In this document: in pieces, positions 41,329 through 49,535 of the stretch
How the letters are laid out: every line of letters starts with the position of its first letter
Position numbering within the stretch: position 1 is the first letter of the stretch
DNA from: JAPSGB01 sp963775185
GTDB lineage: Bacteria; Myxococcota_A; Polyangia; Polyangiales; Polyangiaceae
NCBI GenBank assembly: GCA_963775185.1
Contig: CAVZIE010000015.1
Location: 124,001 to 188,000, forward strand
Direction: 5' to 3'
Length of the DNA stretch: 64,000 nucleotides
The notes under the pieces: generated by a model
What the model was told of the DNA's origin: nothing
Database searches by the model: none
Seen by the model: only the letters and a program-made list of their open reading frames with translations
Made by a program: the position numbers and the translations under genes

Positions 41329-42354
41329 ATGGGCGGAACCGGGACGACCCAGCGCCTGCACGTCGCGGTGCTGCTGGCCTGCGTCGCGGTGACGCTCGCC
41401 GTCTTCGCGACTTCGCCGGTCCGGCGCGTCGCGCCCGTGACGCAGCCCGCACCGGCGCGCGCCGCGTTGGACTTCGTCCCCGCCGGCGCGGCGCTCGTCG
41501 CGACCATCGATCTGGGTCGCGTTCGCCAGAGCCGCCTCGGGGCGATCCTGGCCGGACCGGGACGCGAGCTGCCGGGCGTGGGGCGCTTGACCGACGTGTG
41601 CGGCTTCGACCCGACGGAGCAGATCGGCGAAGTCGTCGTCGCGGTTCCGCGATCCACCGGCGATGCGTCGACCGATTTCGGCGTAATCGCGCTCGGCGAT
41701 TTCTCCGCCGAGCGTGTCGCCGGGTGCGCGCGCGCCGTGATCACGAAGCGCGGCGGTACACCGGTAACGACGCGCCTCGGCTCGTTCACCAGCGTACGCG
41801 ACCGGTCCCGGCAGGGCGGCGAGATCGCGACGCGCCCGGGCGGACCGACGCTGCTCGCCGGCGGCTCGTACCTGCGCGATCTCGTGGACGTCGCGGACCG
41901 CGCCGCGCCGTCGCTGTCCGGCGACCCGTTGCACCGCGCCCTGCGCAGCAGCGTGGACGCGCACACCGCGATCATCGCCAGCGCCGTACTGCAGAGCAAC
42001 TGGCTCGAACAGGCGCTCGGCACCGGGTTGGTACGCGCGTCGCCCCTGTCGCGCGTGCGAGCGATTGTGCTCGGCGTCGACGTGGCGCCGCGCGTCACGC
42101 TGCGCGCGGTGGTGGGTTGCGACAACCACGCAGCCTGTCACGACATCGCCGAGCTGCTCGACGACCTCCGGCTCCACGAGCTCGACGATTGGCTCTTGAA
42201 GCATCTGGACACGGATCTGGCGCGCCGGATCAGCATCGACAGCGCCGACAACGAGGTCAGCGTGCGGCTCGATCTCGGCGCCCGAGGAAGCCGCGAAGCT
42301 CCTCGCACAGCTGCTCGAACGCTGACCGCGCTCATGCGCGCCGCCGCGTCATGA
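41329..42354 (+). CDS. exported protein of unknown function, 3' end probably frame-shifted
   Basis: The protein has a signal-anchor (LHVAVLLACVAVTLAVFATS) followed by SPVRR, encoded by a palindrome half-site, then a ~290-residue domain (FVPAGAALVATIDLGRVRQS, FGVIALGDFSAERV, RRISIDSADNEVSVRLDL). It resembles DUF3352-like exported proteins with repeated aaDLaRlr strands, but I do not assign it. As written the frame runs to 42354 and overlaps the convergent kinase gene. Dropping one base of GCCCGAG (about 42291) yields EEAAKLLAQLLER and a stop at 42325, just short of the kinase stop, which is more natural. Confidence 0.72.
   Translation: MGGTGTTQRLHVAVLLACVAVTLAVFATSPVRRVAPVTQPAPARAALDFVPAGAALVATIDLGRVRQSRLGAILAGPGRELPGVGRLTDVCGFDPTEQIGEVVVAVPRSTGDASTDFGVIALGDFSAERVAGCARAVITKRGGTPVTTRLGSFTSVRDRSRQGGEIATRPGGPTLLAGGSYLRDLVDVADRAAPSLSGDPLHRALRSSVDAHTAIIASAVLQSNWLEQALGTGLVRASPLSRVRAIVLGVDVAPRVTLRAVVGCDNHAACHDIAELLDDLRLHELDDWLLKHLDTDLARRISIDSADNEVSVRLDLGARGSREAPRTAARTLTALMRAAAS
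41413..41428. repeat. dispersed palindrome half-site after a signal-anchor
   Basis: TCGCCGGTCCGGCGCG encodes SPVRR immediately after the hydrophobic segment of the exported protein. Confidence 0.6.
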
Positions 42355-44257
42355 CCTCGCGCAGTAGCGCGCGCACCGCGTGCAGGTCGAACGGCTTCTC
42401 GACGCGTGCGTTGGGGACGCGTGCCAGGAACTGGTCGGCCTCGGCGGTGTACGCACCACCGGTCATGAAGACGAGCCGCTTCTCCTCGCCGGGGCGGTTC
42501 ATCCGGAGCGCCTCGAACAGGTCCACGCCGGTCAGCTCGGGCATCATCAGGTCACAGAACACGACGTCGAAGTCCATCGTGCTCTTGAGCAACAGCGGGA
42601 GCGCCTCGCGCACGCTGGTCACCGACGTCACGTCGTGGTCCTCGCCCAGCATCAAGCCGAGCGCGCTGCCCACGCCGCTGTCGTCGTCGACCACGAGGAT
42701 GCGCGCGCTCGGTGCCGACGAGGTCGGCGAGTGATCGCTGCGAGGCGGGGGCGACGGCCGCGGCGTGGCGGGCCGCGCCGCCGGAAGCTCGACGCGATAC
42801 GTGGTGCCCTCGCCGGGTCGGCTCCGTACGTCCATCGACCCGCCGAGCGCGTTCACGATGCTGTTTACGATCGACAGCCCCAGGCGCCCGCGCGCAGCAG
42901 CAGGCCCGGCCGCGCCGAACGGCTCGAACAACCGCTCGATCTGCGCGGGCTCCGCCCCGGGACCGTTGTCCGACACCTCCACGACAACGCGGTCCGGCTC
43001 CTCGGCGCGCGCGACGATACGCACCTCGCCGCGCTGCGCTTCACCCTCGGGTATCGACTGCGCCGCGTGGACCAGCAAGTTCAGGAATACCTGCTCGAGG
43101 CGCGCTTCGCTCGCCATCACCGGCGGTGCGTCGCGGTACTCCGTGATCAGACGACCGCGGTGACGGATCTCGTTGCCGACCATCGCCACGGTTTGATCGA
43201 GGACGAGACGCACGTCCACCGGGCCACGGGTGCGCTCGTCGGAGCGCGAGAAGGTGCGCATCTGGCGGACCACGGCGGCGATGCGTTCAGCGCCATGATG
43301 GGTTTCCTTCAACCGCGCCATCGCATCGGGCAGGAGGCTGCGATCCTGCTTGAGCAGTGGCAGTCTGCGTGCCAGGTGCTCGAGGTTCAGGAGCACGTAC
43401 GTGAGCGGATTGTTGATGGCGTGCGCCATGCCGCCGGCCAGGAGCCCGAGCGCCGCGAGGCGGTCGGCCTGCAAGAGGCGCATCTCGATTTGTTTGCGAT
43501 CGGTGACGTCACGGCCGAACGACAACACGGCGGCGCGCCCGCCGTACTGGATCGCGATCGAGCTCACCTCGAGGACGATGGTCGAGCCGTCCTTGCGCCG
43601 GGCGCGGTACTCGTGCGGCGGCAGCTGCTGGCTCTGGCCAAGCATGACCCGGGAGCGATGTTCGATGATCGGCACGTCGTCGGGATGGGCGAACGCGCGC
43701 GGATCTTTTCCGATGACCTCCGCGGCGCTCTGGAAACCGAACAAGCGAACCGCCGCCGCGTTCGCGTACACCAGACCCTTGGCGTCGATGATCCATACGG
43801 CCTCCGGCGCCGACTCGATCACCCGTTGGAAGCGCGCCTCCGACCGCTGCAACGCCTCCTCGGCAAGCTTCCGGTGCGTGATGTCGATGACGAACGCGAC
43901 GGCCACGGGCTTGCCATCAACCTCCACCTCGCTCAGCGTCACCTCCACCGGGACGCCCGACCCATCGCTCCGCTTCGCGACGGTCTCGAGTCGCGGCGGA
44001 ATGGGATCGCCAGCCGCGAGACGCTCGCTGAGTCGCTGCAGCTTCTCGAGCGCGTCCGGCGCCGCCAACGCCAACGTCGGCACCGCTAGCAGCCGCTCGC
44101 GCGTGTGGCCGAGGATCTCGACCGCGGCGTCGCTGACGTACAGCGTCTTGACGTCGAGCGTCCTCGCCGTCGTGACGATCAGCCCGATCCCCGCCGCGTT
44201 CGCCGCGACGACGATCGCGTCGGCCAGGTTCTCGAGATCGCGCTCCTCACCCTCCAT
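42332..44257 (-). CDS. PAS-PAS hybrid histidine kinase with receiver
   Basis: A 641-residue cytoplasmic sensor. Two PAS regions (~10-130, ~135-260; FQRVIESAPEAVWIIDAKGL, FAHPDDVPI), H-box GLLAGGMAHAINNPLTYVLL (phospho-His ~277), HATPase with SDNGPGAEPAQIERLFEPFG and a LGLSIVNSI G2 loop, and a receiver (~520-640) with VVDDDSGVG, the phospho-Asp in VFCDLMMPELTG, FMTGGAYT and EKPFD. The first PAS begins with TTARTLDVKTLYVSDAAVEI. It is monocistronic, divergent from nothing obvious, and converges with the exported-protein gene at 41329. No cognate regulator is adjacent. Confidence 0.92.
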   Translation of the reverse strand: MEGEERDLENLADAIVVAANAAGIGLIVTTARTLDVKTLYVSDAAVEILGHTRERLLAVPTLALAAPDALEKLQRLSERLAAGDPIPPRLETVAKRSDGSGVPVEVTLSEVEVDGKPVAVAFVIDITHRKLAEEALQRSEARFQRVIESAPEAVWIIDAKGLVYANAAAVRLFGFQSAAEVIGKDPRAFAHPDDVPIIEHRSRVMLGQSQQLPPHEYRARRKDGSTIVLEVSSIAIQYGGRAAVLSFGRDVTDRKQIEMRLLQADRLAALGLLAGGMAHAINNPLTYVLLNLEHLARRLPLLKQDRSLLPDAMARLKETHHGAERIAAVVRQMRTFSRSDERTRGPVDVRLVLDQTVAMVGNEIRHRGRLITEYRDAPPVMASEARLEQVFLNLLVHAAQSIPEGEAQRGEVRIVARAEEPDRVVVEVSDNGPGAEPAQIERLFEPFGAAGPAAARGRLGLSIVNSIVNALGGSMDVRSRPGEGTTYRVELPAARPATPRPSPPPRSDHSPTSSAPSARILVVDDDSGVGSALGLMLGEDHDVTSVTSVREALPLLLKSTMDFDVVFCDLMMPELTGVDLFEALRMNRPGEEKRLVFMTGGAYTAEADQFLARVPNARVEKPFDLHAVRALLREVMTRRRA

Positions 44258-44283
44258 CGTCGCTTCGACGAGGGTAGATCAGA

Positions 44284-45135
44284 TCAAGAAAACCAGCTTG
44301 CGATCCGCTCGGCGAGGGCGGAAAGCAGCGGTTCGCGGTCGACCTCGTTCAGGACCTCGTGATAAAGCCCGTCGAGAACGCGAAACTCCTTGTCGGAGCT
44401 GCCAGCGCGCTCGAAGACACGCTTCGTCGCCTCGGTCGAAGCCACTAGATCCTCGCCGGCCGCCAGCCAGTAGAGCGGGATCCGGAGCTCGGGCGCACGC
44501 TCGAAAGCGACCTCCTGAGCGCGCGTCGCCTCGGTGAACCAGCGCGCCGTGACGTGCTTCACGCCAAGCGGATCGGCGTCGTACGCCGAGGCGATCGCCG
44601 CGTCATGCGTCAGCTGTGCGCCGGCCAGGCCACTCGGCTGCGAAAAGCGCGGAAACCACCGGCTCATGGCGCGGCCCAGCACCTTCTTGATCGCGGGAAC
44701 GTCCAGAGCCAACCCGAAGAACGGCGACGTCAGCGCAAGGCCGCTGAAGCGATCCTGACCCGCTAGAGCAACATGCGTACTGATCAGCCCACCCAGGCTA
44801 TGGCCAAACAGCGCCGGCTTGCCCGCCTCGCGCCACGCGGCCTGTTGCGCGAGCTTCGCGAGCAGCGCGTCGGCATCGCGCAGGTATTCCTCGAAGACCT
44901 CGACGTGCCCGCGCGGTCCGCCGGACTTCCCATGCCCCCGTAGATCGTAGGTCGCGACGCACAGGTTCCGCTCCAGCATCGCAGCGACGACCTCGCCGTA
45001 GCGCCCGCTGTGCTCGCCGTATCCGTGGGTCACGAGCACGGCGCCGCGAACCGCGCCGTCCGGAACGTGGAGCGCGTACGCCAGCGCCGGTCCCGCTTCG
45101 GGACCGCGCTCGAGAGTGCCTTCGGAAGTCCTCAG
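44284..45135 (-). CDS. monoacylglycerol lipase-like alpha/beta hydrolase, probable CTG start
   Basis: The catalytic core is clear: VTHGYGEHSGRYGEVV, YDLRGHGKSGGPRGHV, the nucleophile Ser in ALFGHSLGGLISTHVA, Asp in LAAGEDLVAS and His in DGLYHEVLNE. These are the serine-aminopeptidase-S33/MGL pattern. GTG 45039 would cut off conserved sequence. In-frame upstream (RTSEGTLERG, PALAYALHVPDGAVRGA) matches the MGL N-terminus, and after the TAG at 45139-45141 the only initiator-like codon is CTG at 45133-45135, with AAGG 8 bases ahead. I therefore call CTG as start (283 residues). It directly follows the lipoprotein gene. Confidence 0.85.
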   Translation of the reverse strand: MRTSEGTLERGPEAGPALAYALHVPDGAVRGAVLVTHGYGEHSGRYGEVVAAMLERNLCVATYDLRGHGKSGGPRGHVEVFEEYLRDADALLAKLAQQAAWREAGKPALFGHSLGGLISTHVALAGQDRFSGLALTSPFFGLALDVPAIKKVLGRAMSRWFPRFSQPSGLAGAQLTHDAAIASAYDADPLGVKHVTARWFTEATRAQEVAFERAPELRIPLYWLAAGEDLVASTEATKRVFERAGSSDKEFRVLDGLYHEVLNEVDREPLLSALAERIASWFS

Positions 45136-45138
45136 TAG

Positions 45139-46068
45139 CTAGCCTTGGAACCCGACCGTGACGTACGTAGTCGGCGGGGCCAGCTTCTTTTCCGTGCTGT
45201 CCGGCGTCAAGACCTTTCCCGCGCCGCTCTTGTCCACGAGCTCGATGACGAACTCGACGGCCAGGTTCGCCGGCTCGCGCGTCCGCAATCCGATATCGAA
45301 TCCCGTCAGCGCCGGAATCACCGGCGGCTGGTACCCCGAAACCAGCGGATCCTGGTACGAGCGGTTCGCCCACGAGAACGCGTGGTTCACCAGCGTCGCC
45401 GACGAATCGTAGGCGTCCATGTTTGCCGGATCGGGCGGCGGCAACGTATCGATGATGTTGATCACGGTCGCGAAATCGATCGCCAGCTCGTTCATGTCGG
45501 AGAACGTGTACGTGCCGTGGATCCGCGACCGATCGCCCATGTCGGTCCCGTCCACGTGCATCACGCGGTCGATGCCCGACAGGTTCGGCTCGAAGGTGTT
45601 CTCCTGCGGATTCGTCAGGTTCATGCCGGGCCAGTAGCGCCCGAACTCGTTCCACGGATCGAGCAGGAACTCGATGTTGTGCCCGTCCTTGTCGAGGTTC
45701 GAGATGGTCCACGTCACCTGCAGCTGAACGTCCCCGTTCGTCACCCACGGCGCATGCGGGAACGGCGGATCCTTCGGCAGCTTGTTGAGCGCCTGGCGCT
45801 CGCTCTGGCTCGGTCGCCGGATATCCAACGGCACCGACAGCTTGCGCTCGTACAGCGTCATCTCCTGGTCCGAGTAGACGGGCGCGTCCTTCGCGCTCAT
45901 GGCGAACTGCTGCGGCTCCAGCGTCTGCTTGTCGCCCGCGTCGCCGCTGCACGCGCTCGCACCCAGCCCGGAGAGCGCCACCAGCAGCACCGCGCCGTAG
46001 CGTAGAGCCCCCGCGCAGGGGGCAACGACCCCCGACGTACCTTGCTCGAATCCATGCGATTTCGCCAT
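45139..46068 (-). CDS. conserved myxobacterial-type lipoprotein
   Basis: A 309-residue lipoprotein whose signal (YGAVLLVALSGLGASACSG) puts the Cys at ~40 from ATG 46068, longer than usual; a later start is possible but no good codon is seen. The mature part is beta-rich: WVTNGDVQLQVTWTISNLD, KDGHNIEFLLDPWNEF, YTFSDMNELAIDFATVIN, FDIGLRTREPANLAVEFVIE. No family recognised. Its TAG is 4 bases before the CTG of the lipase gene, so the two likely share a transcript. Confidence 0.7.
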   Translation of the reverse strand: MAKSHGFEQGTSGVVAPCAGALRYGAVLLVALSGLGASACSGDAGDKQTLEPQQFAMSAKDAPVYSDQEMTLYERKLSVPLDIRRPSQSERQALNKLPKDPPFPHAPWVTNGDVQLQVTWTISNLDKDGHNIEFLLDPWNEFGRYWPGMNLTNPQENTFEPNLSGIDRVMHVDGTDMGDRSRIHGTYTFSDMNELAIDFATVINIIDTLPPPDPANMDAYDSSATLVNHAFSWANRSYQDPLVSGYQPPVIPALTGFDIGLRTREPANLAVEFVIELVDKSGAGKVLTPDSTEKKLAPPTTYVTVGFQG

Positions 46069-46160
46069 CTTTCCCAGCCTCGCTCCAGACCTAGCCTATC
46101 TCCCATGCCATCCACGTGCCACGCCCACGCCGCCTGGGACGAGCCGAACCGGGGGGATGG

Positions 46161-46209
46161 GGATGCCGGTCCGGCGCGAGCCCGGGCGCGGCGCGCCGGA
46201 TTGGCCAGG
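46161..46209. repeat. dispersed GC-rich palindrome, inverted pair
   Basis: GGATGCCGGTCCGGCGCGAG (from 46161) and GCGGCGCGCCGGATTGGCCA (from 46189) form an imperfect hairpin in the 198-bp gap after the AgmX-type gene and before the lipoprotein start. It may end the AgmX-type operon transcript. Confidence 0.7.
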
Positions 46210-46266
46210 CCCGGGCAGCGGCACTCGCGCTTCGCGCGGGAGCAACGCCCCCGCGGCTTCGCCGAG

Positions 46267-47667
46267 CTAGTGCTTCTTGGCCGGTCGGAACACGAGCGGC
46301 CAGCTCGCGCCCGTGGCCTTGTCCGCCGCCGGGAAGTGCAGGCGCTGGAACTGGCGCACGATGCAGCTCTCCGCGCGCGGGTTGTGCAGGGACGACCCGC
46401 CGACGCTCGCGCTCGATACGGAACCACCGGGCGTGATGCTGAAGCTCACGCTGACGCTGCCCTTCAACTCGGGATCGCGCGCCGCGGCGATCTCGTAGCA
46501 AGCGCGGAACGCGCCGTAGCGCGAGTTGACCACGCGCGCGATCTGTCCCGGCGAGAGCCCTTGCCCGGCCTTGGGCGCGTCCTTGCCCGTCACCTTGTGC
46601 TCGGACGTACCGCTGCCGTCCCCGGCACCCTTGCCGCCGCCGCGGCCACCCTTGCCCACGCCGCCAGCGCCTTCGCCGCCGGGCCCGCCGTTGCCCGCGC
46701 CGTACCCACCCCCATGACCCGGACCCCAGCCGGTATCGAGCGTGCCCGATCCGAACGGCACGCCCGGGCCCTCGCCGCCGCCGCCCTTTCCGGAACCATG
46801 CAGGCCCGTCCCGGCGCCGCGCCCGAGCACGATACGATCGGAGCGCAAGCCACCGAGCGCGTCCGCCACGGAGTCGATCGTTCCGAGCGTCTTCTTCACC
46901 TCGTCGCCGACGTCGCTGTTGAGCACGTCGGCCATTCCGCCGAGCCCGTTGCGGACCTCGCCGGTCTGCTCGGTCTTCTCTTCCTTGCCCTGGCGTCCAA
47001 GCGAACCTTCCTTGTTCGCCATCTTGCGGCCGCCACCGCTCTTCTTCGTGTCCTTCGCGCCGGGGTTCTTGATGCCCTTCCCCTTGTCCTTGTCCTGACC
47101 CGTGTCCGGCTTGGTCTCCGGCTCCTCCTGCTTCAGGTTGAAGCGCAGCATCAGCTCCTGCTGGCTGGTCAGCTCGAGCGGCTTGTCGATCGCCGGCGGC
47201 GTCGTGATCGCCCACATCAACAGCAGCAGACCGGTAACGGCGACCGCCGCGAAATTGAACGCGAGGATCAGACCCCAGTCGAGCTTCCTGCGCTGCGCGA
47301 TGATCGGTGGCGCATGCGTGAACTGGAAGAAGACGGAGAACGTGCCGTACTGCAGCAGGCCGTAGTCGCCGGACACGATGGGGATTGGCGCGCCGGTCTG
47401 CCCGAGCTGGACTGGATCCTCTTGCCGCCCGCGCAGGAACAGCACGCCGCCGGTCGCTCCGCGCGCGTCGAGCTCCCAGCCGGTGCCCACCGCCCGCACG
47501 GGAAAATCCGATGCCATCGCGCCGTCCGGCTTCGGCAGCACCGCACCCTCGGCGTCGCCTAGCTGGAACGACTGCCCCGGCCCGAGGTTCTTCACGGTGA
47601 GCACGGTGGTGCCCCACACCGCGGCGGCGCGGAGCACGATCGGCAACGGAGCAGGTGTCGCGCTCAT
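46267..47667 (-). CDS. AgmX/PglI C-terminal domain protein with membrane helix
   Basis: A 466-residue protein. The N-terminal ~115 residues look like a signal-recognition beta domain (TVLTVKNLGPGQSFQLGDAE, WELDARGATGGVLF); a helix at ~130-152 (GLILAFNFAAVAVTGLLLLM) crosses the membrane; a Lys/Gly-rich linker (residues ~185-360) follows; the C-terminal ~105 residues (LSPGQIARVVNSRYGAFRAC, YE..., VSVSFSITPGGSVSSASV, ESCIVRQFQRLHFP) form the AgmX/PglI domain, related to TonB C-terminal domains. In Myxococcus AgmX belongs to the gliding apparatus; whether this paralogue does is unknown. It is coupled (ATGA) to the gene before it. Confidence 0.85.
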   Translation of the reverse strand: MSATPAPLPIVLRAAAVWGTTVLTVKNLGPGQSFQLGDAEGAVLPKPDGAMASDFPVRAVGTGWELDARGATGGVLFLRGRQEDPVQLGQTGAPIPIVSGDYGLLQYGTFSVFFQFTHAPPIIAQRRKLDWGLILAFNFAAVAVTGLLLLMWAITTPPAIDKPLELTSQQELMLRFNLKQEEPETKPDTGQDKDKGKGIKNPGAKDTKKSGGGRKMANKEGSLGRQGKEEKTEQTGEVRNGLGGMADVLNSDVGDEVKKTLGTIDSVADALGGLRSDRIVLGRGAGTGLHGSGKGGGGEGPGVPFGSGTLDTGWGPGHGGGYGAGNGGPGGEGAGGVGKGGRGGGKGAGDGSGTSEHKVTGKDAPKAGQGLSPGQIARVVNSRYGAFRACYEIAAARDPELKGSVSVSFSITPGGSVSSASVGGSSLHNPRAESCIVRQFQRLHFPAADKATGASWPLVFRPAKKH

Positions 47668-48155
47668 CGGAAAGCCGGATCGCGACGCGTGTCGGAGAGC
47701 TCGCGCATGAACGACCGGTGCCCCAGATCGCCCGCGGCGAACTCGGCGCGCACGCGGCGCAGGAAGTAGATGATCTGCGGCGACTTCAGCCGGCCCTCGA
47801 CCTCTTGCGCGCCGAACTTGTAGACCTTCACGCCGCTGTCGCCCTTCTCCGTCACCCCGACCACGTTGGCCCCCGCGTCGCCCGCGCTCGCCGACGCCCC
47901 GGCGACCCGCGCCTTCGGCTCGGACTCCGGCGCGGCCGAACTCGCCTCCGCCGGCGCGGTCTCCGTCTCGGCCTCCGCCTCCGCGCCCTTCTTGCCCTTG
48001 CCCTTGCCCTTCGCCGGCTTCTTGGCCGGCGTCTTCTTCGCCGGCTTCGCGTGGGCGGCCTTGCGCGGCTTGGCGTCCACATTGGTCACGCCGCCCAGGG
48101 CGACACCGCCACCGACCAGCAGCGCGGCTATCAGGACCAGCTGGCTCCGTCGCAT
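47664..48155 (-). CDS. small exported Lys/Ala-rich protein coupled to AgmX-type gene
   Basis: A 163-residue protein: signal peptide QLVLIAALLVGGGVALGG, a Lys/Ala-rich stretch (PAKKTPAKKPAKGKGKGKK), an acidic Glu/Ala segment, and a compact C-terminal domain (KVYKFGAQEVEGRLKSPQII, YFLRRVRAEFAAGDLGHRSF). The last motif is shared with proteins I know only from myxobacteria. Its TGA overlaps the ATG of the AgmX-type gene, so it likely acts in the same envelope assembly. Confidence 0.72.
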   Translation of the reverse strand: MRRSQLVLIAALLVGGGVALGGVTNVDAKPRKAAHAKPAKKTPAKKPAKGKGKGKKGAEAEAETETAPAEASSAAPESEPKARVAGASASAGDAGANVVGVTEKGDSGVKVYKFGAQEVEGRLKSPQIIYFLRRVRAEFAAGDLGHRSFMRELSDTRRDPAFR

Positions 48156-48245
48156 GCCAAGCCGAGTCTAGCGGGAAATCAAGCCGCCGTCAGCCCATGT
48201 GCTTTTTCGAAGCAACTGGGGCGGGGGCGGACCGAGCAGACGTCC

Positions 48246-48449
48246 ATGAACACACATCAACCGCCGTCACGACCCATCGACGCCCGGCTCGAAGAACTGC
48301 GCCAGCAGATCAACGAGACGGACGCTCGCTGGACCGACCTGCGGGCGCAGCTCGCAGAGCTGCCCGACGTCACACTCGTCGTCGAATCGCTGCCGGAATT
48401 CACCACCACCCACGCAACTCAACCCCTGCCGACCGGCCTTCGCGCCTGA
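48246..48449 (+). CDS. small helical protein, first gene of translocon-like operon
   Basis: A 67-residue protein with a central charged helix (IDARLEELRQQINETDARWT, DLRAQLAELPD). It is too short for assured coding, but it precedes, in the same direction and with 25 bp gap, a set that looks like lcrV-lcrH-yopB-yopD. In Yersinia and Pseudomonas the first gene (lcrG/pcrG) is also a short helical protein that caps the tip protein. No sequence match to LcrG is claimed. Confidence 0.5.
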   Translation: MNTHQPPSRPIDARLEELRQQINETDARWTDLRAQLAELPDVTLVVESLPEFTTTHATQPLPTGLRA

Positions 48450-48474
48450 CGCACCAACCTGAAAGGAAACAGTT

Positions 48475-49113
48475 ATGACCATGATCCCCTCCGGCGGCTA
48501 CGGCGCCTCCCAAGTTTCGGCCAATCCGCTCATGGTGGGCGGCGACCTCGGCGGCGCCGCCGCTTGCCTCACCCCTGACGCGCTCATCGCGTTCGTCGAA
48601 TACAACCTCAGCCAGACGGACGGGAAGATCCAGACGCTGATGGCACAGACCACGAGCACGAAAAACACCGCCGCGATGCTGTCCGATATGGCGTCGAAGC
48701 TACGGAACATGCAGAACCACACACGCGCCGACCAGCGCGCCGTCTACAACGACCTCGGTGCCGAAGCGGAGAAGCTCGGCTGTGACGTCCAGCGCAACGC
48801 GAACGGTGACGTAACGAGCATCACTCCACCGGACGGCGCATCGGACGCCGTCGTCAGTGGCATCACAGCCTTGAACGAGTCGCTCGGGGCCCTGGATGCG
48901 GGCACCGGCGCGCGCTCGACGGTGAACCTAGAATCCGAGGCGGGCCAGCTGGAATCCGCAGCCAACACCATGTCCTCGAACTCCGAGGTCGTGATGATGC
49001 AGCTTCAGTCCTTGATCGAGGACCGCACCCGCTTGGTCCAGTTCGCAAGCAACACCATCGCGTCCCTCGGCGAGAGCGCCAAGACGGCCGTGAACAACAT
49101 CGGTCGAGGCTAG
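48475..49113 (+). CDS. helical protein in tip/filament position of translocon-like operon
   Basis: A 212-residue Ala/Ser/Thr-rich helical protein without a signal peptide: LIAFVEYNLSQTDGKIQTLM, NTAAMLSDMASKLRNMQNHT, ALNESLGALDAGTG and DRTRLVQFASNTIASLGESA. It sits where lcrV (tip) occurs in Yersinia, yet is shorter and has no recognised tip fold; a filament subunit (EspA-like) or secreted helper is equally possible. The Shine-Dalgarno AAAGGAAACAG is strong. Codon use is less GC-extreme than in neighbours. Function inferred only from position. Confidence 0.7.
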   Translation: MTMIPSGGYGASQVSANPLMVGGDLGGAAACLTPDALIAFVEYNLSQTDGKIQTLMAQTTSTKNTAAMLSDMASKLRNMQNHTRADQRAVYNDLGAEAEKLGCDVQRNANGDVTSITPPDGASDAVVSGITALNESLGALDAGTGARSTVNLESEAGQLESAANTMSSNSEVVMMQLQSLIEDRTRLVQFASNTIASLGESAKTAVNNIGRG

Positions 49114-49115
49114 CG

Positions 49116-49535
49116 ATGCAACACGTCACACCGTCCGAGACCAGCCCGCTCGGCATCGCGCTCAAGCCGGACGAGCTGCATGCTCTGTATCTCGTCGGAC
49201 ACGAACTCTTCGAGCGCGGCGCATTCGTGAAAGCCGCCAACGTCTTCAGGTTGATCGTCCTCGTTGAACCGCTACACGTGGAGTCGTGGCAGGCGCTAGG
49301 CGCCTGCCACGAGGAACTCGATGACGTGACCACCGCCGGCGCGTTGTATCGCGTTGGCTTCATCATGGGCGGGCACGACGCGAAGCTTGGCTTCCTGCAG
49401 GCTCGGTCCCTATGGCGAGGCGGCGACCACGCGGAGGCCCGCATGGTGCTGGACGCCCTGGACGTGCGCGGCAGCGACTCCGAAGTCCAGGCCGGAATCA
49501 CTGCGCTCTACGAAGCACTCGAGGTGTCGCCATGA
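49116..49535 (+). CDS. SycD/LcrH-type type III secretion chaperone
   Basis: A 139-residue TPR protein: LYLVGHELFERGAFVKAANV, FRLIVLVEPLHVESWQALGA, CHEELDDVTTAGALYRVGFI, GHDAKLGFLQARSLWRGGDH and AEARMVLDALDV form three TPR-like repeats arranged as in SycD/LcrH/IpgC class II chaperones. These bind hydrophobic translocators before secretion through an injectisome. It sits directly before two hydrophobic genes and its TGA overlaps the start of the first. This is the firmest assignment in the operon. Confidence 0.85.
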   Translation: MQHVTPSETSPLGIALKPDELHALYLVGHELFERGAFVKAANVFRLIVLVEPLHVESWQALGACHEELDDVTTAGALYRVGFIMGGHDAKLGFLQARSLWRGGDHAEARMVLDALDVRGSDSEVQAGITALYEALEVSP

